From Filimonas effusa (lineage in GTDB: Bacteria > Bacteroidota > Bacteroidia > Chitinophagales > Chitinophagaceae), in NCBI RefSeq assembly GCF_004118675.1, contig NZ_SDHZ01000002.1:1178001-1242000 (forward strand): DNA of 64,000 nucleotides, given 5' to 3'. Below, in pieces: positions 45,194-54,363 of the stretch (the first letter of the stretch is position 1; each line of letters starts with the position of its first letter). The notes under the pieces are model-generated. The model searched no databases and was not told the origin of the DNA. It saw only the letters and a list, made by a program, of their open reading frames with translations. Made by a program: the position numbers and the translations under genes.

Positions 45194-47161
45194 CTACCAA
45201 CCGGTGTTCTGTACCAGGTTGGGGTTTACTGATATTTCATATTCCCGGATAGGCCAGAAATAGTCTCTTGGTGCAATAAACTTCTGGCTATACAGGTTCA
45301 CCACACGATAGTAATCGGCTGGTGCTTCCTGGGTGCGATCCCAACCTGTAACAGGCTTATTAAGTTCTACCACTGCCTGCTTCCAGCGACGCAGGTCCCA
45401 CAGGCGGCTGCCTTCAAATGCCAGCTCAATCAGTCTTTCCTGCTGCACTATGGAACGGAGGCCTTCTTTGGTATTGGGTTTATTGGGGCTGTTCGAATAA
45501 TTCGTCCATGATTCCTGTACACCTTTCAAGCCAGCTCTTTCCCTTACTTTATCGAGGTAGGTATATACATCAGCTGAGGGGCCTGAAAATTCATTCAGCG
45601 CTTCCGCGTATAAGAGATAGAGATCGGCCAGCCTTATCATAGGCCAGGGATAGTTCTCTGATGTAGCGGCATTAACAGTACCGGAGAATGCAAATTTCCA
45701 ATTGACCAGTTTTTTGATCCAGTAACCGCTCATATTGATGTAGTCGGTGTTCACCTCGTTCATGATCTGGCCTTTCCTGGCTTTCACGTTATAGGTGGCG
45801 CTATCGCTGTTGGTAGGACTGTTCTGCATGTACCAGATACTGCCATCGAAAGCCAGATCGGCATAGAAACGTGGTTCCCTGTCGAAGTTAAGCCTGGCGG
45901 TCTGATAACCTTCTATGAGGTTGAAGCGTTCGCCATGCTTAGCCGTACGCAGCTCGGTAAAGTTAGAGTAGTCGTAATTCCTGTCTTCATTGATAGGCAC
46001 CCCATGATCGGTATAGAACAGCTGTGCCATTTTCATAGTAGCGCAGAGCTGGTTGTAGGCTGCGAGGTTAATAGGCTTGGTTGGATCTATCTGGCCCATA
46101 CAGATGCTCTGAATATAGTCGGGTCCCTGGCTGATGAGCGACACGTTACGAGTAGAACCCCAAACCAGTTCACTATTCCAGCGTTCGCATACGGCGTTAC
46201 GGATACTCATTTGTGTACGTGTAGTATCGGTCATTTTATTTAAGCCGATAAACTTGTACAAGCTGAAACCTGCTTCGTGCGCAATGTCGATAGCGGCTTT
46301 TGCAGCATCGGCAGCGCGTTTCCATTTGTTTGCATCATAGCTGGTATTAAAGAGCTGTGTCCCATCATGGTTTTTCAGTGAAGCGAAATCGTTGTTACCA
46401 TTAAAAAGCGGGCTGGCGGCCATTACCAGCAGGCGTGCCTTCATCGCCAGGGCGATAGGCTTCGTGATCCTACCAGCTTCGTTGGCTACGTCTATGATCT
46501 TCAGCGGCAGCTTGTCAGCAGCTTTGTCGAGCAAGTTGGAGATATAAGTTACCACTGAATCAACCGGGGCTCTCTTAAGCCTTACCTGATCGGGCGTAGA
46601 AGAGATAGGCAATGCCACATCTGCGATAATGATTGGTCCATAGTTCCGAAGCAGGTAGAAGTGATAATAGGCTTTAAGGAATTCTACCTCACCCAGCCAG
46701 CGGGTACGTAAATCGGGTTCCAGATCGTACACCTTGGCGGTATTGCTTACGTTCTCGAGGAAGATATTACAATGCCTGATACCTGCATACAAACCATTGG
46801 TACCGTCCCAATAGTTTGAATAGGGGTTCACTTTGTTCTGGTTTCCTTTAGCGATATCCCAAACGGTATTATTAAAGAACACGCCCTCTCTAGGCAGCCA
46901 GCATTCATCGCCTGCCATAAATCCGAGCGACGTGACCGGTTGATTTTCTGTTGGCAGGAAGGAATAGCAGGTAAACAGATATTTTTCCGCTTCACGTTTT
47001 AAGGTAAAAGCATTGTCTATTGTTACGATGTTATCGGGAACGACGTCCAGATATTTTTTACAGCCTGCAATTCCTGCTACAGAAAGCACGGCGGCCATAT
47101 AAGCGAGGCATTTATTTATAAAAAGTTTATTCTTGATCATATGAAGCATTTTTGAATCCAT
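45194..47161 (-). CDS. SusD/RagB family lipoprotein (unit 5)
   Basis: 655 residues, longer than the other SusD proteins in the window (456-481), because of insertions in the middle part. Lipoprotein cysteine at residue 34 (GIAGCKKYLDVVPDN). The core has EVEFLKAYYHFYLLRNYGPI, RLADLYLLYAEALNE, and the C-terminal VQQERLIELAFEGSRLWDLRRW motif; it ends with NPNLVQNTGW. ATG codons at 47161, 47149 and 47140 are all possible; the last gives the most usual signal length. It lies 13 bases after susC. The larger size is typical of SusD proteins of HTCS-controlled galactan or pectin loci, by general family knowledge. Confidence 0.93.
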   Translation of the reverse strand: MDSKMLHMIKNKLFINKCLAYMAAVLSVAGIAGCKKYLDVVPDNIVTIDNAFTLKREAEKYLFTCYSFLPTENQPVTSLGFMAGDECWLPREGVFFNNTVWDIAKGNQNKVNPYSNYWDGTNGLYAGIRHCNIFLENVSNTAKVYDLEPDLRTRWLGEVEFLKAYYHFYLLRNYGPIIIADVALPISSTPDQVRLKRAPVDSVVTYISNLLDKAADKLPLKIIDVANEAGRITKPIALAMKARLLVMAASPLFNGNNDFASLKNHDGTQLFNTSYDANKWKRAADAAKAAIDIAHEAGFSLYKFIGLNKMTDTTRTQMSIRNAVCERWNSELVWGSTRNVSLISQGPDYIQSICMGQIDPTKPINLAAYNQLCATMKMAQLFYTDHGVPINEDRNYDYSNFTELRTAKHGERFNLIEGYQTARLNFDREPRFYADLAFDGSIWYMQNSPTNSDSATYNVKARKGQIMNEVNTDYINMSGYWIKKLVNWKFAFSGTVNAATSENYPWPMIRLADLYLLYAEALNEFSGPSADVYTYLDKVRERAGLKGVQESWTNYSNSPNKPNTKEGLRSIVQQERLIELAFEGSRLWDLRRWKQAVVELNKPVTGWDRTQEAPADYYRVVNLYSQKFIAPRDYFWPIREYEISVNPNLVQNTGW

Positions 47162-47174
47162 TTATTCATTCAGG

Positions 47175-50100
47175 TTACAGAGAAAGGCGGATACCCATGT
47201 TATAGGTTCTTTGAACCGGGTAACCCAGGCCATTACCTCCCATTTCAGGATCCCACATTTTAAATTTGCTTAGTACAAACAAGTTGGTTCCGTTTACATA
47301 CAGACGGCCGCCTCTTAATTTTGTAAGGCGCAACAATGTTTTAGAGAAGTTATAACCCAGTTCCACGTTTTTGCAGCGTATAAAGGTGCCATTACGCAGC
47401 CACCATGTAGAAGTCTGGTTATTATTAGCGATAAAGGTTTCGCTTAACCGGGGCCATAGCGCGTACAGATTGCGATTATCTTCACTCCAATGGTCGTTGG
47501 CAATTACCTGTAGTAAGCCGTTCTGGGCGGCACCATTGGGCATATTGTTTTTGTTCAGTACAAACGGAGCAATATTCTCTGAATTAATAAAGAAAGAAAC
47601 ACGGGCAGCTCCCTGGAAGAATGCGCTGATATCAAAACTCTTATATCCGAAAGAGAAGCCTGTTCCATAAACAATTTCCGGATCGGTAGGCAGTCCTATA
47701 GGAACCCGGTCGTTATTAGTGATCTGCCCATCGCCATTAACATCGCGGTATTTAATGTCGCCGCCCTTGTACACGCCGTAATTCTGGTAGGGAGAATTCG
47801 CCACTTCAATATCATCTACAAACAAACGCTCTGCAATCAATCCCCATTGCTGTTTAATAGGGTGTCCGATAAGGGAAAGATGTTTTTCATTATCTCCATA
47901 AGCGGGTTCTTCGTATTTAGAGCGTTTTGAAGTAGCATACGTAAAGTTAGTACGCAGCTGCAGCCAGGTTTCGTTCCTAAAAGATTTTGTATACTCCAGA
48001 GAGAAGTCGACCCCCTGTGCGGTAGCTTCACCTACGTTTGCCTTAATGGAGGACTGTAAGCCCATGGATGAAGGAATGTAGGAGCGATCCATGAGTATGT
48101 TTGTTTGTTTACGTCTCCAGTATTCGGTAACGACATTAAATCCTTTAAAGATGGAGAATTCAAGGCCATAGTTCTGCGTATAAGCCTTTTCCCAGGTAAT
48201 ATCGAAGTTCTCATAGCGGCTGATGCCTATGCCTGGTCTATAATAGCCGGTGTTATTACCAAAGGTAGCCCCCCTGTCGCCATTATTCAGATTGACTTCG
48301 GACAGGTAATAGAACCTGTCGCGCTGAGAGCCGATCTGATCATTACCAACAAGGCCATAAGAAGCTCTTACACGAAGAGAAGAAACAACATCTTTAAGTC
48401 CTTCGAAGAAATTTTCATTAGAGATATTCCAGGCAACCCCTGCCGAAGGGAAGAAGCCGAAACGGTTATTCTGAGCAAAACGTTCAGAGCCGTTATAGCC
48501 AAAATTAAATTCGGCCATATAGCGGTTGTCGTACCCGTAGGTAAATCTACCGGAAACGCCCTGATTCCTGTAAGGCAGGGACAATTGCAATTTTTCGGCC
48601 TGTGTTGGAGGAGGATTCAAACTAGAACCGGGATTGCCTTCGAGGTAGTTATTAAAGAGCGTTATCAGCATGCCTCCGATAGCATGTTTACCTCCGAACG
48701 TGCGGGAGTAATTGAGCGCCGCTTCCATGTATGTACGTGCGTTTTGCGACTTAACCCCTTCCTGGTAGTTCAGATATTCTGTACCTTCTGTAATACGTGC
48801 CAGCGTAACTGTTTTTCCACCATCAACCGTATTTGCCTGGTAATAGAACGGGTTATACTGACGTGTTACATCGAAATATGAATAGCGATTGGTGTAAGCC
48901 ATAACGCGGCCGGTAAGGCCTGGCGTAATCCATCCGAAATCCTGCTTCAGTTCGAGCTGTGCCAGCATGGTTGAAGAGTTATATTCTTTATAACCTCTTA
49001 CTGAATTAGCAAAGGGGTTTAAATAGAGCTGGCTTGGGTCATAGTATCCTGTAGTAGAGTTTGCCTGTCCTCCTGGCCATGGTGAATTTCCAAACAGCGG
49101 GTGTGTTACCTGGGGCAGAAAACTCTTTGGATATACTGCGGGGAACATTACGGGGTTGCTCCATAAAACCTGATTAAACACGGCACCCCCTCCGTCCACT
49201 GGTCCGCGGTAGTCATCGAACTGTCCATAAACCCTGATAATAGCTTCTGTAGTTTTTGTCAACTGCAGGTTCACATTGGAGCGGACAGAATAGTTTTTCA
49301 GTTTGATGTTGCTATTAAAGTTATTCATATCCGCCACTTTCAGCACACCATTGTCAATGTTATATGTACCGGATACGTAGAACCTTGCCGTTTTCGTTCC
49401 GCCCTGGATGTCGAGGTTATAGCGCTGGTTTACGGTACGGTCTTTAATCATCATTTTAATCCAGTTGTTACTGGGATAAATAAGCGGGTTATCCCCTTTT
49501 ATCGTACCGTCTATTTTAGTCTGGCTATAAGGAATTGGCGCCAGTGGGTTGCGTGTAAGCGCCGCTTCATTCGCCAGCTTCATGTAAGTGATGTTATCGG
49601 CGAATTTGAAGTTTTTGGTATTACCTGAAATAGAGTTTTCGCCGCGGAAGTTGAACTGGGTTTTACCTTCTGCCCCGGATTTGGTTGTTACCAGCACCAC
49701 TCCATTTGCGCCACGGGCACCGTATACCGAAGTAGCGGTAGCATCTTTCAAGATAGAGAATGCAGCGATATCATCGGGCTGCAGGCGGGCCAGGTCGTTT
49801 GTACTGCTTTCCATACCATCGATGAGGATCAGCGGATCAATTTTACCACCGGAGGAGAAAGAGGTTACCCCCCTGATAAAGAATGAAGCGTTGTCTGCTC
49901 CGGGCTCGCCGGTACGCTGGTAAGAGATCATACCCGAAAGCCGCCCGGCCAGCATGGTTGTAAGGTTACTGGTAGGGCCTTTCAGCTCTTTAGGGTTGAT
50001 AGAAGTGATAGCACTTACCATGCTTGATTTCTTTTGTCTGCCGCCAAAGGAAACCACTACCACATCATCGAGCGAGGATGCCGTACGTTTCATGATAATG

Positions 50101-50435
50101 CGCAATTTGCTTTCGCCTTTTATCTCCAGTTCCTGTTTTTCAAAGCCTATGCTATTAAAGACCAAGGTTCCATTTGCGGGTACTTTAATGCTAAAGCGTC
50201 CCGACTGGTCGGAAGTAGTACCGCGCGAGGGGTCCGATTTCAAGGTAATGGATACATTGTCCATAAGAACGGCCGAGTCGGATACTATAGTACCGGTGAC
50301 CGTAATATCCTGTGCCATTCCCCTAAGAGAAAAGCACAGCACCAGCAAAAAGGTCATCAACCTGAGTGACCATCTGGGTTTTCGTTGTCTTTCTTTCATA
50401 CGCATACTTTCGTTATTGAAAATGTTTATTGCCAT
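47175..50435 (-). CDS. SusC/RagA TonB-dependent transporter without STN domain (unit 5)
   Basis: 1086 residues. Signal peptide (about 24-41, LVLCFSLRGMAQ), directly followed by the carboxypeptidase-regulatory-like domain (43-115), the plug with VVVSFGGRQKK, LILIDGMESSTND and ATSVYGARGANGVVLVTT, and a beta-barrel ending MGIRLSL. The missing STN domain means it cannot signal through a FecR protein, in line with control by the HTCS encoded upstream. ATG at 50435 is used; ATGs at 50405 and 50399 are alternatives. It lies 149 bases after the GH35 gene, with a nested hairpin in the gap. Confidence 0.95.
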   Translation of the reverse strand: MAINIFNNESMRMKERQRKPRWSLRLMTFLLVLCFSLRGMAQDITVTGTIVSDSAVLMDNVSITLKSDPSRGTTSDQSGRFSIKVPANGTLVFNSIGFEKQELEIKGESKLRIIMKRTASSLDDVVVVSFGGRQKKSSMVSAITSINPKELKGPTSNLTTMLAGRLSGMISYQRTGEPGADNASFFIRGVTSFSSGGKIDPLILIDGMESSTNDLARLQPDDIAAFSILKDATATSVYGARGANGVVLVTTKSGAEGKTQFNFRGENSISGNTKNFKFADNITYMKLANEAALTRNPLAPIPYSQTKIDGTIKGDNPLIYPSNNWIKMMIKDRTVNQRYNLDIQGGTKTARFYVSGTYNIDNGVLKVADMNNFNSNIKLKNYSVRSNVNLQLTKTTEAIIRVYGQFDDYRGPVDGGGAVFNQVLWSNPVMFPAVYPKSFLPQVTHPLFGNSPWPGGQANSTTGYYDPSQLYLNPFANSVRGYKEYNSSTMLAQLELKQDFGWITPGLTGRVMAYTNRYSYFDVTRQYNPFYYQANTVDGGKTVTLARITEGTEYLNYQEGVKSQNARTYMEAALNYSRTFGGKHAIGGMLITLFNNYLEGNPGSSLNPPPTQAEKLQLSLPYRNQGVSGRFTYGYDNRYMAEFNFGYNGSERFAQNNRFGFFPSAGVAWNISNENFFEGLKDVVSSLRVRASYGLVGNDQIGSQRDRFYYLSEVNLNNGDRGATFGNNTGYYRPGIGISRYENFDITWEKAYTQNYGLEFSIFKGFNVVTEYWRRKQTNILMDRSYIPSSMGLQSSIKANVGEATAQGVDFSLEYTKSFRNETWLQLRTNFTYATSKRSKYEEPAYGDNEKHLSLIGHPIKQQWGLIAERLFVDDIEVANSPYQNYGVYKGGDIKYRDVNGDGQITNNDRVPIGLPTDPEIVYGTGFSFGYKSFDISAFFQGAARVSFFINSENIAPFVLNKNNMPNGAAQNGLLQVIANDHWSEDNRNLYALWPRLSETFIANNNQTSTWWLRNGTFIRCKNVELGYNFSKTLLRLTKLRGGRLYVNGTNLFVLSKFKMWDPEMGGNGLGYPVQRTYNMGIRLSL

Positions 50436-50448
50436 AAGACCATAGAAC

Positions 50449-50513
50449 TTCCCTTATGCTTTTGTACATGAAAAGCATTGCAGGTCATTCTTATTACTTA
50501 ATACTTAAGGGAA
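50449..50513. promoter_or_regulatory. Nested hairpin in the susC leader of unit 5
   Basis: An outer pair TTCCCTTA (50449-50456) and TAAGGGAA (50506-50513) encloses a perfect hairpin ATGCTTTT-GTACATG-AAAAGCAT (50456-50478). It starts 14 bases upstream of the susC ATG. It could be a leader structure or an mRNA processing/stability site that sets different levels for the enzyme genes and the transporter genes. Inference from structure only. Confidence 0.45.
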
Positions 50514-50584
50514 CTCAGCAAGTATCAAGCAGTTAGTTATCTCAAAAAAGTTCACAATTCCGTAGTCAATTCAAAGCCAGCCGT

Positions 50585-52438
50585 TCATTTCTTCAGTTTA
50601 TCCAACACCGGTTTTTCCAGTGCATTCAGTTTATCAACCGAGGGTTTCAGCATTTCGAACACCACCAGTTCATTCTTCCCTTTCTTCAGCCATTCGGCAG
50701 GTACATATAATGTTTGCTGAGGGCCTATTTCCCAGTACCTTCCCAGGTGATGGCCATTGATCCAGGCGCAGCCTTTACCCCATTGGCTCATATCGAGATA
50801 AGTATCACCGGTTTCTGACAAATTGAATTCAGCTTTTCTGAAAACGGGCTGGCCGTTCGCAGCGTTACCGTAGGTAATATTATCAATGGCGGACATTGGC
50901 AAGGAGAACATTTCCCAGTTCAGCAATTCTTTTCCGTTCAGCAAGACATTACCAACAATACCTTTTTCATTTTTCAGCAGGTTGGGACCGAAGTTGATCC
51001 TTCCCATATTTTCGACCAGGATGTCGATGGTTTGTGTGCCCGGATCCAGCTTCAGCCAAAGGCTATCCTGTTTCTTCATCCGGTCGAGCACGCCTTGTTT
51101 TTTCCCATTCACAAAAACCAGGGCGTAATCGCGCAAGCCATTTACAGCAAGCATTCCGGCGGCTGCATTTTTTACTGTTGTACGGTATAATACATAACCA
51201 TAAGCCTGCCCGAGTTTTTCAAACGAAAGCGGCGATGTGGCATTCACCGGTTGGGGAAGGTTTTTAAACAAGCTTACTGCCTGTTTAAGTATGATTTCCG
51301 GAATGGCTATTGTTTTTTTAGCAGGCGGCACTGCAGGAAGCGGCGCTGCGGTATATTTCTGTATCACCGAGCGAAACAGCTGAAATTTATGGGTGGCGTT
51401 ACCGGCTTCATTCAATGGCGCATCATAATCGTAGCTGCTGGTTTGCGGTTCATAGAAGGAAGTGTCGTAACAATTGGCCCCATTCATAAAACCGCGGGTA
51501 GTACCTCCGTGGAACATATACATGTTCACCGACATACCGGCAGCCAGCAATGTATCGAGTTCGGCTGCATATTTTTCGGCGGATACAGTATGATGCGGTT
51601 CGCCCCACCAGTCGAACCAGGCAGGATACCATTCGGCCACGATGAAAGGCCCTTTGCCGTTATGGTGTTGCCGGATAATAGATTCGATGGTTGCGGGGTT
51701 CATAACGCCGTTCACTGCAGGCAGCAAACCGGGTAACGTTCCTTTAGCTATATCTTTTGCGGGGTCGCAGGTGTACAGCATTCCATCGAAACCTGCTTCG
51801 ATGAACATATCCCTGTTGATGGCGAGGTATTCTTTATCGCTGCCATAGGAGCCGTATTCATTTTCGACCTGGATCATTAAGATATTCCCCCCCTTGTTGA
51901 CCTGTAAGGGCGCCAGCTGGCGGCCCAGTTCAAGAATATATTTTTTATATTCAGCCAGGTACTGTTTTTCCTTACTGCGTACTATCAAACCTTTTTCGTT
52001 TTGCAGCCAGTAGGGATAACCACCGAATTCCCATTCAGCACATACATAGGGAGAGGGGCGCAGAATTACCCAGAGACCTTCTTCCTGCGCCATTTTCACA
52101 AATGCAGCGATATCGTCGTTCCCGCTGAAGCTGAACTTATCTTTTTCAGGCTCGTGTACATTCCAGAACACATAGGTGCCGATGGTATTAAGTCCCATCG
52201 CCTTCGCCATCTGAAGCCGCTGGCGCCAGGCTTCCCTGGGCACACGCGGGTAATGAATTTCACCCGAGATGACCTGGAATGGTTTTCCGTTTAACAGGAA
52301 CACACTATCACCCAGTGTAAATGTATTTGCAGCCTGTTGTGCACCAGCAGTTATAAAAGCGAGTGTAAGGCAGCATGCCATGGCGATATACTTCAGCCTT
52401 GCCATTCCTTTATATATGAGGACTTGTGAACGTTTCAT
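50585..52438 (-). CDS. GH35 beta-galactosidase (unit 5)
   Basis: 617 residues. Signal peptide ending near residue 33 (ITAGAQ), GH35 catalytic barrel (about 45-370) with the family opening LNGKPFQVISGEIHYPRVP, acid/base E194 in VENEYGSYG and nucleophile E269 in VAEWYPAWFDWW, then C-terminal beta-sandwich domains (about 400-610) including WINGHHLGRYWEIGPQQTLYVP. It removes terminal beta-linked galactose. Translation is linked to the GH30 gene: the GH30 TAA is directly followed by this ATG. With GH30 it suggests breakdown of a beta-galactan such as side chains of type II arabinogalactan. Confidence 0.95.
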   Translation of the reverse strand: MKRSQVLIYKGMARLKYIAMACCLTLAFITAGAQQAANTFTLGDSVFLLNGKPFQVISGEIHYPRVPREAWRQRLQMAKAMGLNTIGTYVFWNVHEPEKDKFSFSGNDDIAAFVKMAQEEGLWVILRPSPYVCAEWEFGGYPYWLQNEKGLIVRSKEKQYLAEYKKYILELGRQLAPLQVNKGGNILMIQVENEYGSYGSDKEYLAINRDMFIEAGFDGMLYTCDPAKDIAKGTLPGLLPAVNGVMNPATIESIIRQHHNGKGPFIVAEWYPAWFDWWGEPHHTVSAEKYAAELDTLLAAGMSVNMYMFHGGTTRGFMNGANCYDTSFYEPQTSSYDYDAPLNEAGNATHKFQLFRSVIQKYTAAPLPAVPPAKKTIAIPEIILKQAVSLFKNLPQPVNATSPLSFEKLGQAYGYVLYRTTVKNAAAGMLAVNGLRDYALVFVNGKKQGVLDRMKKQDSLWLKLDPGTQTIDILVENMGRINFGPNLLKNEKGIVGNVLLNGKELLNWEMFSLPMSAIDNITYGNAANGQPVFRKAEFNLSETGDTYLDMSQWGKGCAWINGHHLGRYWEIGPQQTLYVPAEWLKKGKNELVVFEMLKPSVDKLNALEKPVLDKLKK

Positions 52439-53977
52439 TTACTTCGTTGATTTTTTTGCCAGGCTGTTATTGGATCCTATTACTATTGTTACCACACTTT
52501 CGGCGGGCAGCAACATTGAAGCGGCTGCCAAGGATTGTTTTTTAAGGCGGTTTGCAACGTCGGTGACATAGGCAACAGTGCCAGTTCCGGCATTACCGGT
52601 CCAGGAAGCCTGTATGGCTTCGGTTCCGGGATTTATGATCACCAACACCATTTTATTGCCTGTTGTATTGGCAAATCCGCTTACATAGATGTTATCGGTA
52701 TTGGATGTTGTTTCTATTCTTTTCATGCCGGGACGTACGAAACGGCTATAGTTACCAAGCACCCAAAGCATTTTACTATCGGAGAAGCGGCCGTCGGTTT
52801 TTTGTTTATCGATGTAAACCAGGCCGTCTTTATAATCGTATGCAGAGATAGAGGTCCACCATTGCCATGCGGCGGCATTGGCGGCAGTAAGATCGGTATG
52901 TATCACCCTTGCCATGTACAATGCGGCTTTCATACCTGTATCCTTTTTATTGCCGTTTATTTCGCCGCCATTATCGCCCAGGATACAATATTCAGACTGC
53001 CAGAATTCGAGGTTACCGATGGCGCTAACCGTATCCCTTACTGCATTTCTAAGCGTTACTGCTTTGTGCCATGGAGAGGTAGTAAAATAGCTATGGCCTG
53101 CAACTACGGGCGCCATAGCAGGAAGGTTTCCGATATAACCAACTGATTCCGGATGGAAGAGCTCTCTCAGTTGCCTGCTTCTCCCGGGTTTATCGCCTTT
53201 TTCGACCAGGTACTGAATACTGGCGGCTTCGGGCATAATGAGGCGGGTGCTGAGTTTATTGCGGAGCAGTTCCTCATTAAACGCCCTGGCTATGCCAGTG
53301 AGGGCAGAATTAGGATAGGGTGAACCTTCCTGTCCGCCATCGCTCCAATCCCATTGCGGTTCATTTACCGGGCTTATGTAATTGAACGTTACACCTGTAA
53401 TCTTACGGATGCCCTTAATAACGGCAGCGGTATAACCTGCAAAGTCTTTGAATTTACTGCTATCGATATTACATTGTGCGGCTGTAGCGAATGCTTTTCC
53501 ATTTTTTGTAAGCCATACGGGCGGGCTATTATAGAAGCCGAGGAATTGTTCTACCCCTCTTTTTTTCGCTGCTTTCAGGAACCAGAGTTGAGATTCTACC
53601 TCCCTAGGTTGAAGTTTTTTTCCGGGCACAAAGGCTGCTGCGCGGCGCCACTCGTCCCTGATACTGCTATTCTGTGCCTGTTCCATGCTGCCGGCACCTA
53701 TGTTATAACGCCATTGCGACAGTCCTATGCCCCTGGGTGAACCATCGGGCAGGGTATCGAGGCTAAAAAACCAGTCGGCGATAGCATTCTTCTTTTCATC
53801 GGGCCAGTTACCTACGAATTGGGCCGCCCATGCGTCTGAAGCTCCAAAATTGCTGATGGTTTGAAACGTGTTATTACTATTAACCGCAATAAGCACCTGG
53901 CTTATCTGCTGCGACCAAACCGGCTGCATCATACCTGCCAGGCATATGCTGAGACAGTATCTTATATAGAGTTTCAT
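52439..53977 (-). CDS. GH30 family glycosidase, probable endo-beta-1,6-galactanase (unit 5)
   Basis: 512 residues. Signal peptide (about 1-22, cut at VWSQ), catalytic barrel with acid/base E206 in SPVNEPQWDW and nucleophile E329 in FWQSEYC, and a C-terminal beta domain (about 420-505) typical of GH30. The opening GASDAWAAQFVG and the QWDWSDGGQEGSPY segment look like subfamily 5 (endo-beta-1,6-galactanases); this subfamily call is from memory of the family and less certain. It abuts the GH35 gene and follows the HTCS gene after 386 bases. It should cut the polysaccharide into oligosaccharides for GH35 and the SusCD pair. Confidence 0.9.
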   Translation of the reverse strand: MKLYIRYCLSICLAGMMQPVWSQQISQVLIAVNSNNTFQTISNFGASDAWAAQFVGNWPDEKKNAIADWFFSLDTLPDGSPRGIGLSQWRYNIGAGSMEQAQNSSIRDEWRRAAAFVPGKKLQPREVESQLWFLKAAKKRGVEQFLGFYNSPPVWLTKNGKAFATAAQCNIDSSKFKDFAGYTAAVIKGIRKITGVTFNYISPVNEPQWDWSDGGQEGSPYPNSALTGIARAFNEELLRNKLSTRLIMPEAASIQYLVEKGDKPGRSRQLRELFHPESVGYIGNLPAMAPVVAGHSYFTTSPWHKAVTLRNAVRDTVSAIGNLEFWQSEYCILGDNGGEINGNKKDTGMKAALYMARVIHTDLTAANAAAWQWWTSISAYDYKDGLVYIDKQKTDGRFSDSKMLWVLGNYSRFVRPGMKRIETTSNTDNIYVSGFANTTGNKMVLVIINPGTEAIQASWTGNAGTGTVAYVTDVANRLKKQSLAAASMLLPAESVVTIVIGSNNSLAKKSTK

Positions 53978-54363
53978 AGTGAGGTTGCTGTAGATAATTA
54001 AAACACGGGGCGTTGATCTTTTCCGGCTGAATTTTTACTTATTAAAACCGATCGGACCACGGAAGCCGGTGGCGTTCTGTAGTAGCCGGGGCACCTGGGG
54101 GCGATGCCATGGCATGGGGGAAGAAGCAGTTCCTGTTTCATTATGACAAGCAGATTTTTTAAAGCGGCAAAAGTTATTTTCTGTTGTGTTGCTGACAATA
54201 CAAAATAAAGACTGAACATAGGGGACAAATGGGGGGAAAAACCATGAAATACGGGGGATAATTTCACAAATGGAGACAGCGGATGAAGGGTTGAATGGCA
54301 GATAGCAGTAAGAAGGGTAAATTGAACGGGGGTAAAATAGCAGGGGGTATTCGCCCCTGCCGT
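53978..54363 (-). promoter_or_regulatory. Regulatory gap between the HTCS gene and the GH30 operon
   Basis: This 386-base stretch holds no convincing gene; an 89-codon frame at 53998-54267 has no family look and unusual composition. Read on the minus strand it contains, in order, a terminator for the HTCS gene, two copies of CCATTTGT (54266-54273 and 54225-54232, 41 bases apart), a TTTATTTTG box (54201-54209), a TAACTTTTG box (54168-54176), and further down the palindrome ATGCCATGGCAT (54104-54115). The repeats may be HTCS binding sites and the two boxes a promoter; the spacing is a little longer than the usual TTTG/TAnnTTTG pair. Confidence 0.45.
54340..54360 (-). terminator. Terminator-like hairpin after the HTCS gene
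   Basis: GCAGGGG (54340-54346) pairs with CCCCTGC (54354-54360) around 7 bases, just 4 bases after the HTCS stop. On the minus strand it is followed by TATTTTAC, a weak U-tract. Confidence 0.55.

Noticed and set aside
48105-48881. 258-codon plus-strand frame opposite susC of unit 5
   Set aside because: Its length is notable, but it runs through a clear susC barrel, has no start context and no recognisable motif.
5460-50435. Recent duplication of the five SusCD units
   Set aside because: The SusC, SusD, FecR and sigma proteins differ strongly in sequence and in plug motifs; no long near-identical DNA repeats were noticed.
53998-54267. 89-codon minus-strand frame in the gap before the GH30 gene
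   Set aside because: It has no signal or domain, an odd composition, and overlaps the probable promoter and repeat sites; treated as non-coding.
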